A DNA stretch of 64,000 nt from Apus apus (lineage: Eukaryota > Chordata > Aves > Apodiformes > Apodidae). Each line of letters begins with the position of its first letter. The stretch's first letter is position 1. The stretch spans positions 806,001 to 870,000 of the forward strand of contig NC_067305.1 of NCBI RefSeq assembly GCF_020740795.1, given 5' to 3'. The notes beneath the pieces were generated by a model. The model was not told the origin of the DNA and ran no database searches. It worked only from the letters and a program-made list of their open reading frames with translations. Positions 48,501-56,210 of this stretch are shown piece after piece. The position numbers were made by a program, and so were the translations under genes.

Positions 48501-50879
48501 TACAGGTTTGGGGAGTCTGAACACAAAATTTTGACTGATTTTTACACAAGGGGTTGCTGAAGAATTAAGTATTCTATGGATCAGAAATTAAAATTCTTCA
48601 TCAGCTGAGTATCCATTGATGAAAAGCAGTGAAATGAATGAAATTAATAAGAACTTCTGCTCAGCATTTTCCTAGATTTGAAAAATTTGAGTTAATCTCT
48701 CAGGTTATTCATTATTGAAGTTAATATTGATAAAAAGTGTCTGGTGTGGAGTAACTTATTCACTACAGCTCATTGCAGGGGACTTCTGGAGATTTAGAGG
48801 TGTGAGATTGAAGTGACAGGGAGGATGGAAAGGGATTTTTATGAAAGAATCTGGGAAATGGGATCATTACCTTACATTTAACTTGGAGTAATAGAAGTTA
48901 ATGTGAGGACTTAATTGACATAGTGAAGACAGAGTCTCATAGTAGTTGAAGGGATCTCCCTTTTAAATAATATCCATTATATAATTAATTGGATAGGCCT
49001 AAGGATGGATTCTTCTGAAGGCATGAAGTGAACATTAACCTGTGAGAGTAAAAAAGATCTATGATTGGACAGGCTGTCACAAATGCTTCCTTCTGGAGCA
49101 GCTGACCAGTGTCAGAGTGTAAAAAAAGAAAAAAATTGAATAATTACCTGCTTTCCTGCATGTCCATTCCATTTTCTCCTCTCGTGTTGAAATTTTGTCA
49201 CTGCATCATGAAACAGTTCAGTTAATTATGTTTAACAGATGTGTAAAGTTGAGTGAATGACAAACCTGGAAAAACCTGTGCAAGGCAAACTTTTAAATTA
49301 CAGCTCCTTTTAGCATAAGCTTTTGAGAGGTGTCAGGAAAGCTGCGTGACTCCTGGGTGAAGATTGTATAAAATAATCTAGGACTGGTTTTATTAGCCAG
49401 AGAAAGCTGCTGCTGAGCAGAACTTACTCTCCCCCATCAGATTTTAGTGTCTAGATCTTGCTGTTTACAGCACAACCCATTCTCATCTAGCTTGAAAAAC
49501 CCTATATGAGGAAGCTGAAAAGTAGATGGTGACATTTGGCATGTCTCGTGTATTACCTAAGCAGCTGTTTTATTCTGTTAAATTCCTTGCACCTTCTTCT
49601 TGTTTCTGAATATTAAAAAATAAAATGTAGGCAAGCTCTAAAGACACAGGGCAGTTGTTTGCTGCCTTGCACCACCGGATCTTGGCCTTGCGGAGTAGAG
49701 TGGAGCAAGAGCAAGAAGTCAAGAGTGCAGCACCTGAGCCAGAGGTGACACAATCAAATGAGGAAGACAGTGATGATGATGTCATTGCACCTTCAGGATC
49801 AGCTGGAAGTGGTAAGCAAGAAAGACAAAGGGTGCCTGGTTTCCATAAATTTTTCTCTGTTGCTCTTTAAGGCAGACTGTTCTCTAGGTGTGTATCACAG
49901 ATGTACTTCTGGCCTGTTGCTTCTCAGGGGTGGTTGTGGAATAAATCATGGCATGAATTGCCTTTTTACAGAATCACAATCATCCTGGTTGGACAAGACC
50001 TTGAAGATCATCAGGTCCAACCATAGCCTAAGTCTTCCAACCATAGCCTAATCTACCTGTTCAGTGTTTAAATCATGTCCCTAAGCACCATTAATGCAAC
50101 TGTTTCTTGCTACTTCTCCAAACTGGTAAAAAGGCCCCTGTGCTACTTCCATCTGAGTTACATGTCACAGTTTAGAAGAGGTTTTCTGTGCTTCAGTTGG
50201 TTCTAGCTTTGTTTATGAGACTTTTAAGGGATTGTGTGTTTCATTTTTGCCTTCAGCATGGCCAAGGTTTGCACATCAAACCTGAAATGACTGTCTTGGG
50301 CAGCTTTCAGCAGGCAGGACCAGACTGACCATTGAGTGCTGTTTGGAAAGGAGAAGGTTTACAAAGGGGCATGGAAAGAGTGTAGTTAATTTCTTTGCAC
50401 ATGAGGAGACCATAATTTGAAAAAAACAAACTTTCTTCTGTGCTCCTGAACTGAGAGTCATCTGTGCTTTGCTTTCCTCTGACTCAGAACATCCCACCTT
50501 TGACAGACACCAGTCTTCCATCCTGCTTCACTGCAAGGAATGAATATCGTAAAAGCAGTGGGTGGATTGAAGAGGCTGGAAATGGAGCTCTTAGGCTCTG
50601 GGATGCTACTGGGATCCCCAAACCAGTTCAGTCAAGAACATAAAATTCTGCAGTGAATAGAAGTTAATTTGGAGAAGTGAGATATGGGCAGGGGCGAGGA
50701 GAGCTCCACAGTTCTCATCTGTCATTGAAATTCTAAATCTGAGACTTGTGTGGGCTTCCCAGGGGCAGGTCTCTTATTGTAAGGCAAGAAACAAAATACA
50801 TTTCTTATGACAAAGAACTATTTTGTTTGTTTCAGGTCCTAATGATGAAGGTAACGGGCAGAATGTTGGCAGCACATAG
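3527..50879 (+). CDS. RANBP3: Ran-binding protein 3 (whole coding span, 18 coding exons)
   Basis: RanBP3 is a nuclear cofactor of CRM1/XPO1 export. It binds Ran-GTP and CRM1, stabilises export complexes, and in mammals also helps export Smad2/3 and beta-catenin. The joined exons give 1,746 nt and 581 aa (human long form 567 aa), with no stop and consistent phase. Order in the protein: conserved N-terminus MADLANE with a basic-hydrophobic segment; PPVKRER nuclear localisation signal at residues 117-123 followed by RTSS, whose Ser126 matches the human Akt/RSK site; two FVFGQN FG motifs at 276-281 and 337-342; a RanBD1 domain at about 385-525 with WVERGRG at 434-440; an acidic EEDSDDD tail; and C-terminus GST. 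The start is the ATG that gives the family's N-terminus. Coding exons are 3527-3548, 17091-17146, 26248-26451, 31831-31867, 31955-32041, 34276-34347, 35462-35527, 37486-37578, 38690-38793, 43044-43163, 43788-43891, 44463-44541, 45207-45309, 46220-46329, 46951-47071, 47692-47834, 49631-49811 and 50836-50879. All introns have GT-AG ends. Confidence 0.96.
4740..6596 (+). mobile_element. CR1 LINE, 5'-truncated, with broken reverse transcriptase
   Basis: The best-preserved LINE in the window. It runs from the region before the RT domain to the 3' tail ('ggtcccttccagcc' then a 'tgattgtatga' end). RT landmarks appear in shifting frames. They include [17 protein letters not shown] near 5232-5280, [20 protein letters not shown] near 5454-5513 (motif A), WIRNRLDG near 5550-5573 and a DLGV-type block near 5934. 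Frameshifts and stops break the ORF. The catalytic F-A-D-D box reads FTDN (5720-5731), so one catalytic Asp is lost. No target-site duplication is evident, as is usual for CR1. It is a dead copy within intron 1. Confidence 0.93.
7890..7985 (-). mobile_element. Short CR1 3' end
   Basis: Antisense CR1 terminus: 'tagaatcgtcaaggttggaaaagacc' type start, then 'atcatcaagtccaacc' and 'ctacaacccc'. The same subfamily recurs at 32608-32800 and, in the opposite direction, at 54530-54723. Confidence 0.8.
8932..9347 (-). mobile_element. CR1 LINE 3' fragment
   Basis: Begins 'atcatagaatcacaggatggt' and continues through the conserved antisense blocks 'ccatccaacctgccgttcaac', 'cagcttctctgggcaacctggg', 'ccccttgtcctctc' and 'gccttctcttcaggctgaac'. 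Its frame is broken. Confidence 0.9.
10110..10462 (-). mobile_element. CR1 LINE 3' fragment
   Basis: Antisense CR1 with 'gaagggacctctgaagatcat', 'ctccagagaaggagactccac', 'gggcagcctgtcccaggg' and 'ccccttgtcctgtcactg'. It belongs to the same general subfamily as 541-1052, 16028-16553 and 36128-36625. Confidence 0.88.
11400..11810 (+). mobile_element. Diverged CR1 LINE 3' fragment
   Basis: Sense-strand remains of the CR1 C-terminal ORF2 and tail: 'ctggaggaactgggcttc', 'gtctagagaagagaaggc', 'cctgggaggtc' and the end 'ctcctgtggtccctttcaacctgg'. It is interrupted by a (TA)n/T-run at about 11603-11624 and is older than its neighbours. Confidence 0.75.
12905..13285 (+). mobile_element. CR1 LINE 3' fragment with intact tail
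   Basis: Sense-strand CR1 from 'gtattggagaagagaaggc' through 'accagggtgtgtagtgataggac' and 'gacattaggaagaaattctt' to the classical 3' end 'cccaaaccattctatgattct'. It is well preserved and 5'-truncated. Confidence 0.93.
14760..14852. repeat. AT-rich (TATAAA/GAAATA) tract
   Basis: About 90 bp of imperfect repeats of ATATAAAGAAATAC-like units inside intron 1. It is low complexity, with no sign of function. Confidence 0.7.
16028..16553 (-). mobile_element. CR1 LINE 3' fragment (about 525 bp)
   Basis: Antisense copy starting 'agagaatcacagaatgctgg' and reaching 'gggagcccagaactgaacac' and 'gtgaggtctcaaac'. The minus frame at 16113-16556 (147 codons) is the CR1 ORF2 C-terminus with conserved motifs ([22 protein letters not shown]), so it is a fossil and not a host gene. 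It ends about 540 bp before exon 2. Confidence 0.93.
17091..17146 (+). CDS. RANBP3: RANBP3 coding exon 2
   Basis: Encodes (E)[18 protein letters not shown], nearly the human sequence. Acceptor is tttttacag|AA and donor is AAG|gtaagg. It contains the proline-rich APPVFVF segment and ends in phase 0. Confidence 0.96.
18062..18087. repeat. Perfect 11-bp inverted repeat
   Basis: TACTATCACAC and GTGTGATAGTA flank a 4-nt TATT loop inside AT-rich intron 2. The stem is exact on both sides. It is too short to be a microRNA precursor and is probably chance or the remnant of a small palindromic element. Confidence 0.7.
19945..20510 (+). mobile_element. CR1 LINE 3' fragment, 'gggtcccttccagctcag' tail type
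   Basis: Sense-strand CR1 with 'ggagcactgcctgcag', 'ggacatcaagcgattggagag', 'gttcagcctggagaagagga' and 'ggttggatatcaggaagagg'. Its tail is unlike most copies here: 'atcctgatgggtccctt' then 'attctatcattctgtg'. The final 300 bp are close to the copy at 61200-61496, so both derive from one subfamily. Confidence 0.93.
22425..22610 (+). mobile_element. Internal CR1 LINE fragment (RT region)
   Basis: A short sense fragment of the CR1 reverse transcriptase region with 'ccttgtcagcctcatctctg', 'agatcatggaacagatcc' and 'cgccaagggcaagttt'. It has neither a 3' tail nor a neighbouring CR1 part. Confidence 0.75.
26248..26451 (+). CDS. RANBP3: RANBP3 coding exon 3 (68-codon cassette)
   Basis: Encodes [18 protein letters not shown]... 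to QQELAG, an acidic, Pro/Ser-rich and poorly conserved linker. It is exactly 204 nt with phase 0 at both ends, so it can be skipped without a frameshift. The two well-known human isoforms (567 and 499 aa) differ by exactly this 68-residue block. Acceptor is ctcccag|TCC and donor is GGG|gtaagt. Confidence 0.95.
26452..31830 (+). other. RANBP3: RANBP3 intron 3 (5.4 kb)
   Basis: AT-rich unique sequence with one CR1 3' end (29704-29833). A modestly GC-rich segment at 30780-31040 has overlapping frames and no recognisable product. No further exon or RNA gene was found. Confidence 0.8.
29704..29833 (-). mobile_element. Short CR1 3' end
   Basis: Antisense CR1 terminus: 'agaatcatagaattgtttgag', 'catgggctgggacacctccc' and 'ccatctaacctgccactgaac'. 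It is about 130 bp and strongly 5'-truncated. Confidence 0.88.
31831..31867 (+). CDS. RANBP3: RANBP3 coding exon 4
   Basis: A 37-nt exon encoding [12 protein letters not shown] plus one base of a split Glu codon. Acceptor is aatttcag|AGA and donor is G|gtaaga. The human counterpart is RSAGGSSPEGG-like. Confidence 0.92.
31955..32041 (+). CDS. RANBP3: RANBP3 coding exon 5 (NLS and phospho-site)
   Basis: Encodes (E)[19 protein letters not shown] and then [16 protein letters not shown] is the nuclear localisation signal, and the second Ser of RTSS is residue 126, equivalent to the Akt/RSK-phosphorylated Ser126 of the human long form. The intron between exons 4 and 5 is only 87 bp. Confidence 0.96.
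32608..32800 (-). mobile_element. CR1 3' end fragment
   Basis: Antisense: 'agaataatagaattgtcaaag', 'gaccttcaagatcatcaag', 'atctccagggatggtgcc' and 'tgggcagcctggtccaagg'. It mirrors the + strand copy at 54530-54723. Confidence 0.9.
34003..34225 (-). mobile_element. Diverged CR1 3' end fragment
   Basis: Antisense CR1 with 'ccagaattgttctggttggga', 'acacctccagagttggtga', 'acctccctggacagcctgtg' and 'agaagtttcttccaatgtcc'. It is older than most copies here. Confidence 0.82.
34276..34347 (+). CDS. RANBP3: RANBP3 coding exon 6
   Basis: Encodes [20 protein letters not shown] and then DSEP, very close to the human segment. It is 72 nt with phase 1 at both ends, so it too is symmetrical and skippable. 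Acceptor is ctggcag|TA and donor is CAG|gtgagc. Confidence 0.94.
35462..35527 (+). CDS. RANBP3: RANBP3 coding exon 7
   Basis: Encodes [20 protein letters not shown] and then SA, nearly identical to human. It is 66 nt, phase 1 at both ends. Acceptor is gcttctag|AG and donor is CAG|gtgaga. Intron 6 (34348-35461) is unique AT-rich DNA with no recognisable feature. Confidence 0.96.
35528..37485 (+). other. RANBP3: RANBP3 intron 7 (2.0 kb)
   Basis: Contains the CR1 copy at 36128-36625. The rest is AT-rich with no recognisable feature. Confidence 0.8.
36128..36625 (-). mobile_element. CR1 LINE 3' fragment (about 500 bp)
   Basis: Starts 'tcatagaatcacaggggctgg', with 'ctccagagaaggagactccac', 'gggcagcctgtcccagggct', 'cccctcgtcctgtcac' and 'cccagaactggacacagtac'. 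It is close in type to 16028-16553. Confidence 0.93.
37486..37578 (+). CDS. RANBP3: RANBP3 coding exon 8
   Basis: Encodes [20 protein letters not shown] and then [11 protein letters not shown] plus one base of a Val codon. It is almost identical to human up to AFSQ. Acceptor is ttgcag|GA and donor is GG|gtaaat. Intron 8 (37579-38689) is AT-rich with no recognisable element. Confidence 0.96.
38690..38793 (+). CDS. RANBP3: RANBP3 coding exon 9
   Basis: Encodes [20 protein letters not shown] and then [15 protein letters not shown]. The SSGTNGV start matches human; the remainder is a low-complexity, fast-evolving linker. Acceptor is attgcag|TT and donor is AAG|gtgagt, ending in phase 0. Confidence 0.92.
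40046..40252 (-). mobile_element. CR1 3' end fragment
   Basis: Antisense: 'atcatagatacataggatgg', 'catgggcagggacactagatc', 'tccagggatggggcagccac' and 'ttctctgggcaacctgggc'. Confidence 0.9.
40640..42860 (+). mobile_element. Heavily decayed CR1-like LINE body
   Basis: Faint sense-strand LINE landmarks occur in the expected order. Near 40980-41045 is a 'caatgcccttgtcttgatttttactgg' type segment that precedes the RT. Near 41440-41460 is 'gacttgagcaaggtctttgat', equivalent to motif A. Near 41560-41640 is 'ttctgggctgttacggaggtc', then an 'acctggcaagg' block. Near 42790-42858 is a 3' terminus with 'ttgtgagagatcctcttgagc' and 'ctattctgtgattt'. All frames are broken. The boundaries are approximate. 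Confidence 0.6.
43044..43163 (+). CDS. RANBP3: RANBP3 coding exon 10 (first FG motif)
   Basis: Encodes [20 protein letters not shown] and then [31 protein letters not shown] is the first of the two FG motifs (residues 276-286). It is 120 nt, phase 0 at both ends. Acceptor is tttag|GCG and donor is AAG|gtaaat. Confidence 0.96.
43788..43891 (+). CDS. RANBP3: RANBP3 coding exon 11
   Basis: Encodes [20 protein letters not shown] and then [14 protein letters not shown] plus two bases of a Ser codon. [11 protein letters not shown] is strictly conserved with human. Acceptor is tttatag|CTA and donor is CAG|gtgaga. Intron 10 (43164-43787) has no recognisable feature. Confidence 0.95.
44463..44541 (+). 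CDS. RANBP3: RANBP3 coding exon 12 (second FG motif)
   Basis: Encodes (S)[14 protein letters not shown] and then [12 protein letters not shown], the second FG motif (337-340). Acceptor is ttttcag|T and donor is CTA|gtgagt. Intron 11 (43892-44462) and intron 12 (44542-45206) have no recognisable feature. Confidence 0.96.
45207..45309 (+). CDS. RANBP3: RANBP3 coding exon 13
   Basis: Encodes [20 protein letters not shown] and then [14 protein letters not shown], an acidic Ser-rich linker leading to the RanBD1 domain. Acceptor is caacag|AGT and donor is AAG|gtgaac. Intron 13 (45310-46219) is AT-rich with no recognisable feature. Confidence 0.95.
46220..46329 (+). CDS. RANBP3: RANBP3 coding exon 14 (start of RanBD1)
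   Basis: Encodes (E)[16 protein letters not shown] and then [28 protein letters not shown] is the opening strand region of the Ran-binding domain. Acceptor is atttcag|AA and donor is CAG|gtaaga. Intron 14 (46330-46950) is AT-rich with no recognisable feature. Confidence 0.96.
46951..47071 (+). CDS. RANBP3: RANBP3 coding exon 15 (RanBD1 core)
   Basis: Encodes [20 protein letters not shown] and then [20 protein letters not shown] plus one base. WVERGRG (434-440) is the signature of RanBD1 domains, equivalent to WKERG in RanBP1. Acceptor is gttgcag|ATT and donor is G|gtaaga. Intron 15 (47072-47691) has no recognisable feature. Confidence 0.97.
47692..47834 (+). CDS. RANBP3: RANBP3 coding exon 16 (RanBD1)
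   Basis: Encodes [20 protein letters not shown] and then [28 protein letters not shown] in two runs. It is virtually identical to human, as expected for the structured Ran-binding core. Acceptor is gctttag|TG and donor is TCA|gtgagt. Confidence 0.97.
47835..49630 (+). other. RANBP3: RANBP3 intron 16 (1.8 kb)
   Basis: AT-rich unique DNA. No repeat, exon or RNA gene was recognised. Confidence 0.75.
49631..49811 (+). CDS. RANBP3: RANBP3 coding exon 17 (end of RanBD1, acidic tail)
   Basis: Encodes [20 protein letters not shown] and then [15 protein letters not shown] and the acidic [18 protein letters not shown] tail. The LFAALHHRI helix closes the Ran-binding domain. Acceptor is aatgtag|GCA and donor is G|gtaagc. 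Confidence 0.96.
49812..50835 (+). other. RANBP3: RANBP3 intron 17 (1.0 kb)
   Basis: Contains a CR1 3' end at 49970-50130. The rest is unrecognised. Confidence 0.78.
49970..50130 (-). mobile_element. Short diverged CR1 3' end
   Basis: Antisense: 'agaatcacaatcatcctggtt', 'gaccttgaagatcatcagg' and 'tccaaccatagcc', with a short internal duplication of 'ttccaaccatagcctaa'. It ends near 'aactgtttcttgctac'. Confidence 0.75.
50836..50879 (+). CDS. RANBP3: RANBP3 coding exon 18 and stop
   Basis: Encodes [14 protein letters not shown] and then TAG (50877-50879). The DEG-NGQ-GST ending parallels the human DEGDGQTTGST terminus. Acceptor is gtttcag|GT. Confidence 0.94.
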
Positions 50880-51960
50880 CAGATGTGAGTGGATCTGCTT
50901 GCAAGGCTGCTATGAACACCATCTTGCAGGCACCTCTGGATTCCCCAGGCCAGCTATTATTTCAGGCAGTGTTGAAGACTCCAGGACTTAAGAACTGTGC
51001 ATCCCTGTTCTGTTTGTTTGGTTTTTTGGTCTGGATCAGTAGATTCCACACAAAAAAAGCAGACTTGGAAACTACCTGAATGTGGTTTGGGACGTGAAAG
51101 CTCATCATATTGATGAGCCAAAAAAAAAAACAAACAACAAAAACCAAACATTTCCCCTCATCCCTGTAATTGAAATGGCACATTACAGCTTGTCACAGCG
51201 TTTCATTGGGACCTTTTGACTGTTTCTTCAGTAGTTCATTTCTTGCAGGCCTCCGAGATAGAACTTTCTGACATGATTCCAACTTGAATTCTGCTTTGAT
51301 AACCCCTGCTCCCCCTTAGGAGTTTCTGCCACCTGCAGGGAAACCGTGTCCTCACCACTTCTACGCTCACTGACTGCCCCTTTGGGTTCATTCTCTTTTG
51401 GTTTTTGGGACTGCAGATGGGGCAGATGATGTTTTTACCTTTTAATCCCAACGTAGGTTGTGGGCACCGTTGTTCCCTGGCTAGTGGGTTTGTAAACAGA
51501 GAGAAACAAAACATGGTGGTTCACCAGAAAAGCTTTTTTTAATGCAGTAATAAGAGACTTTCAAGTCCACAGGACGTTTTGCTAACTCCTTTTCTTTCTT
51601 CCCATTTAATTATTTTTATTTGGGGATTTATATTGTGGTGAAACTTTTTTATTTTAGTTTTTCAAGAAGATGCTCTTGTGTGTTGAAAAAGTGAAACTAT
51701 TGTTTTGTACTGTTCTTTTCTGTTACTATTTAAGGGAGAGCTAAGCCACTATATATAATAGATGTTGCATACAATTTTTCTTAGATAATTACCTGTTTCT
51801 GTGGCTACAGTAAAGTGTAGGAGGCATGCAGGTTACACCTTCAGAAAAGTTGACGAGGAAACAGCTGTTAGCCCTTGGAAGAATAAAGTAGGCTCATGTA
51901 ATGAGCTCTGTCAGCCATTAAAATAAACCTGTATAATAAAGCAGCTCTCATTTAATGGCT
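50880..51960 (+). other. RANBP3: RANBP3 3' UTR (extent inferred)
   Basis: AT-rich, repeat-free sequence from the stop codon to a cluster of AATAAA signals. It includes a 10-A run near 51120 and T-rich stretches. The 3' limit is set from the signals, not from transcript data. Further AATAAA motifs at about 52216 and 54453 would allow longer forms. Confidence 0.65.
51882..51940 (+). terminator. RANBP3: RANBP3 polyadenylation signal cluster
   Basis: Three canonical AATAAA hexamers occur within 60 bp: 51882-51887, 51922-51927 and 51935-51940. Cleavage would fall about 10-30 bp after the one used, near 51900 or 51955. Confidence 0.75.
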
Positions 51961-54529
51961 TGATTCAACAAGCCATTTAAGCACTTGCCTGACATAACTA
52001 CATGTGAATAACCTTACTGAAGCCAATGCAACTATTCCTGCTTAAAGTTGAGTACATTTTTAAAGACCTTGCTCAATTCACGGCCTTAAATAGAAAATTA
52101 ACTTCTAACCCTTCCTGTCCCTGTTCTGTTTCCTGAAGTCTTGCAGCATGAAGAAAAAGGTAATATTGCCAGCTTTGAATAGTTTGGGCTGAAGGATATT
52201 GTATTCTGTTCCACCAAAATAAAAGCCAGAATGTGTTTTCCTGTGTATAATTCTGAAGTACTCCTACTGTAACCATAACTCACTTTTTACTTTGGATGTT
52301 TTCTAATCATTTGGGCCTTTTGTGTGAGAGTTGAGTTTCGTTATTAAAACACATGGTGTATTCTTGCCCAGCAAAATTGGAATTTGGTAGTCACTTTCAC
52401 AACAGTGCCCAGGTCACTTTCCCTATAAACTCCCCAAATTGTTCTATTTTCTTTATAAATACTGATAATTTCTCATTTCCTTGCTCTTTCTCCTGCTGGT
52501 TAAGGAGACCTAAAAGGCACCATTTAAAAGAAAATTAAAAGGTGAAGAAGCATTTAATGTAGCATGAATTGAAAATGAAACCCCAGGTTGTAGCTTAAAA
52601 GCAATTTTGAAATTTATTCAAAAAGCAGAAGAGTCCTTATTGTCTCTATTTGAATGAAACAAGCTTTTCTTCACTGGGAGTTGAGAACATGTTCAGTTTT
52701 ACCTGTTGTCTGTTGTTAACAATTGTTGGAGATTTAAGCTGTTGGGGCAGGGAGGGGCTTTGCTTTGCCTTATAGCCCTTGAAGGAACATCTTGGTTTAC
52801 TTTTCCAGGGAGTGAGAAGGGTGAACTATTAGCTGTGCCCACTGCAGTTGTGACTTCTCTGCATTGTCTGCTCATGTCTTTTTGCATTTTGGGTTGTTTG
52901 TTTTTTTTTTTTTTCTCCTTAGACTTAGAAGGTTTGTTACCCATGCACAACCAGCCCAGGAACAGAAGCAGAGCGTGTTTTCTGATACCCACACAACTGT
53001 TCTTGCATCACAAGGTCTGGGGTCACTGTCTTTTCAAATAAGTGATCTGGAATTTGGATCTTGGATCTTTTTACACTGAGACACTTAGATTTAAACTACT
53101 CATTCCAACAACCTTGCAGGATAAAGCTACTTGTCAGCATAAAGAAAATTCATGAGGTGTCTTTGGTCAGCAGGCCCTCCTTGTGGAGAAGCAGGTGTTT
53201 GGTCAAGGTCCCAAACTGCATGAAGATTCAGAAGAATGGCATAGGCAGGCTTGCTTTGATGGGGTTAGTGGTGATATGCCACCCCCTTACAGCATTCTAA
53301 AAAATTTGGCAGTTACTTACTGCTTGACATTTTATTTCAGCTTTACATGTATTTTTTATAGTGAAGAGGAAAATGTTAGTGTGAACCACTAAAAGAATTG
53401 GCCATAGATTGAGTTCAGACCCCACCCAACAAAATGTGTTAGGCCAAAGCAGTGACTTCTCTCTGGGTTAAGCCTTAAAAAAACTAGTGACAAGTAACAT
53501 CATAATGTGTTTTGAAAGATCTGTGTAAGACTGTCATAACAAAAAGGATGTGGGAACTGCATTAAAACTTTTGTCAACAAACAAGACAAGATACTGAGGA
53601 GTGGAATCAAGTTGAGCACACCTGATGGGGGAAAATGTTGCAAGAATAGTGGTATTAGTAATACTAGAAGTAAACCTCTTTTCCACAAAACGAAAAATAA
53701 AATGACATCCCCAGGAAAAATGAACATGAATGTTAGAAAATGTGCAGTTACAACATCTTTCTCTAGTCAGTTCCCAGTGCAGGATGGACTACTTCAGAGA
53801 AGACAGGGCAAGAAAAGATCTAAATAAACTAGTCCTCAGGAGCCCTCCAGTGAAACCAGGTTGGGCAGCTGTCCAAGTCATTAGAAGCCTGCAGGAATAA
53901 AGGAACCCAACTTTTGAAATTACTCTCCCCCTGGTCCCAGTCACTGAGGTGTCAATTCCATTGCTTAGATATCACTGCCATTAAATGACTGTTCTACTGT
54001 GTCCCATTCTGCAGTTTAACTGGCCTCTTACTCTCCCAGTGAGTGTAGAAAATGGTTTCTTTCCTTTCTAGAAACATGTTACATATTTGAAAATTTACCA
54101 TACTTCCCCATAATCTTACCTAGTTTTAGGAATTCCAATTATGATAATTGCCATAATTTGTCATGCAAGATTTCATTAAACTGACTTTTCACTGTGTGCT
54201 TTTTTTTTCCCCTTGTTCTTTGGTCTTTCTGTACATCAACACACTTAAACAACTCCAGTCCATTGTGCAGGTAGCAGGTAAATTTCTGATGAAGGTGTTT
54301 TTATTTTCCTGGGGAATTTTTTCCCCCTGAGGATTTGCACAGAGCAACAGAGGTGCTGAGAGAATTGCTAAACCAGACTCTTCAAGTCAATCTTAATTCC
54401 TGTCTCCTAGGTTATGGTACAGGTAAAGAAATGCTCAAAGATACTGTCTGTAAATAAAAGTCTCTTGCAGTTAATATGCAGAATTTCCTTTTCACTACTT
54501 CCTTACAAGGAGTTTAAAGATAAGAAAGC
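51961..54529. other. Intergenic region (or extended 3' UTR), AT-rich
   Basis: Unique AT-rich DNA with T-runs at about 52904-52916 and 54201-54209. No splice-bordered coding sequence was recognised. The overlapping frames at 52699-53079 on both strands do not resemble a gene. Confidence 0.6.
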
Positions 54530-54723
54530 TGAATTTCTTCACAGAGAGTGGTGAGGCCTTGGACCAGGCTGCCCAGGGAGGGGGTGGAGGCACCATCCCT
54601 GGAGATGTTCAAAAAGGGGTTGACATGGGGTTTCATAAGAAGGTTTAGTGGTTGAGGGTTGGAGGATGGATGGTTGGACTTGATCTTGAAAGTCTTTTCC
54701 AACCTTGTCGATTCTATGTTTCT
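54530..54723 (+). mobile_element. CR1 3' end fragment with tail
   Basis: Sense strand: 'ttcttcacagagagtggtgagg', 'accaggctgcccagggagg', 'caccatccctggagatgttc', 'ggttggacttgatcttgaaa' and 'ccttgtcgattctatg'. Same subfamily as 32608-32800. Confidence 0.9.
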
Positions 54724-56185
54724 AATGAAGCCCAGGAAAAGCAAAGCTCTGATGCTGATGTGATGTCCTCCTCCTGCTCAGGGGACCAGGAGGTATCAGA
54801 TGAGCCCCCAGCTGGGGGACATCTGTAACCACCCTGAGAGCAGTCCATGTCCAGCCTGCTAGATGTACAATGCCACCAGTTGGAGTCTGTTTTGGAGACA
54901 AGATAAAATTCCTGTCCAGGAGAGTTCAGAGTGGGAGCTCAGAAGCAGATAGGAGGTCTGTTTAAGAAAAAGCTCTAAAAAGAGGGAGGTTGGGGAAATA
55001 TTTTAATGTGACTTGCTGGTAGGTGCTTCTGCCCTAATTTCTAAAACAATTTCAAATGGAGAAGGAAACCAAGTTATTTGCAGCTAGTAGTGTGATGGCA
55101 AGTCATTCCCACTCCCCATGTAACAGTTAAGGGAACTAATACGTAACCAGTTTGCAGCCATTGTCAATATCTCAAAATATGTGGAGTCACATTAGAGGTA
55201 TTAAGAGTGATGTTACTTACCTAGATGGACTTCTGGAACTTGGCTGTTGATAAGTTTCACCTTCCTGCAATGGAAAGAGAGACTGGATGACTAGATGACA
55301 GAGAAGAGACAGATGACTAGAAAGCCTCTCCCAACATTCAGGACCCTGAGGGCCAGGCTTCTGAAAAATAACCCATAGCAGTGCACCAGTGCCTGAGGTA
55401 GCTGTGGCTCTGGGGGGGGCTTGTTCCACCTCTGGAAGGAGCAGGGCCAGGCCAGGGCACGTTAAACATGCGTGGTGACTTTGTTAATGTCCTTGGAAAG
55501 GGCTTGACAGAAGGAATAAAGCTGCCCTATCAATTGCTTCCTTCTAGAAACTGCCTGTGGGCGCTTGGTTGCATTTGGGTTTGCATTTGTAGGAGCAGCC
55601 ACCGTTGTAGGGCACAGAGGCAGCAGTAGACGCTCCTGATGCTGCCTCCAAGCAGGAGCCTCCGTGGTGAAGGCTCATCCTGTGGCACCAGGCACAGCTC
55701 TGGGTGGAGGAGGACAGGTCTGCCCAGCACAGCCCCGTGGGGTGCAGCCAGGTGCCAAGTCCCACCCCTCACACGCTGCACAAACCCCTGAGGGGCTGGG
55801 AAGGTGCAGACCCCGCTCCCACCCCCAGCAGCAGGGCCCTGCTTGGGAAGGAGGGTGGTTCTGAAGGCTGGGAACAGCTGTTCCTTGGGATAACTCGTGG
55901 AGAAGGAGCTAGTGAGCAACTCCAGCTGCTCTGTGCTCCTACCCCAGAAAAGGGGTGCTGAGGGGACTCCAGCATAGGGCACAAATAGGTATTTAATAAG
56001 CTTTTCACATCAAGGGGAATGAGAAGTAGGCAGGTGAGAGAAAGCTGGAGCTTAGGCACCATTCCAGTTCTGCACTTGTTCCACTCAGCTGCTGGAGTTA
56101 CTGCAGTGGGAGAGCTTGGCTGGAAGGGCAGGGCAGGGAGTTGTGGAAAAATAAATACATACATTGCAGCCTCCAACAATGTGGC
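54724..56185. other. Intergenic, GC-richer, unrecognised
   Basis: Composition becomes GC-richer from about 55380. A minus-strand frame at 55544-55765 ends in a Cys-rich stretch (NGGCSYKCKPKCNQAPTGSF). Another minus frame (55530-55982, 150 codons) overlaps it. Neither resembles a known family. VMAC and CAPS lie between the orthologous human genes but were not recognised here. Confidence 0.45.
56150..56155 (+). terminator. Candidate + strand AATAAA signal
   Basis: AATAAA in 'aaaaataaatacatac', 50 bp from an opposed minus-strand signal. No + strand gene is identified immediately upstream, so it may be a chance occurrence or a distal RANBP3 end. Confidence 0.3.
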
Positions 56186-56204
56186 CTAAGTGTGTCAAAA
56201 CATC

Positions 56205-56210
56205 TTTATT
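56205..56210 (-). terminator. Candidate minus-strand AATAAA signal
   Basis: TTTATT on + is AATAAA on the minus strand, embedded in 'GAATAAGAATAAAGATG'. It could end a minus-strand transcript leaving the NDUFA11 CpG island, which is often bidirectional. In human VMAC leaves this promoter in that direction. Only motif evidence is available. Confidence 0.35.
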
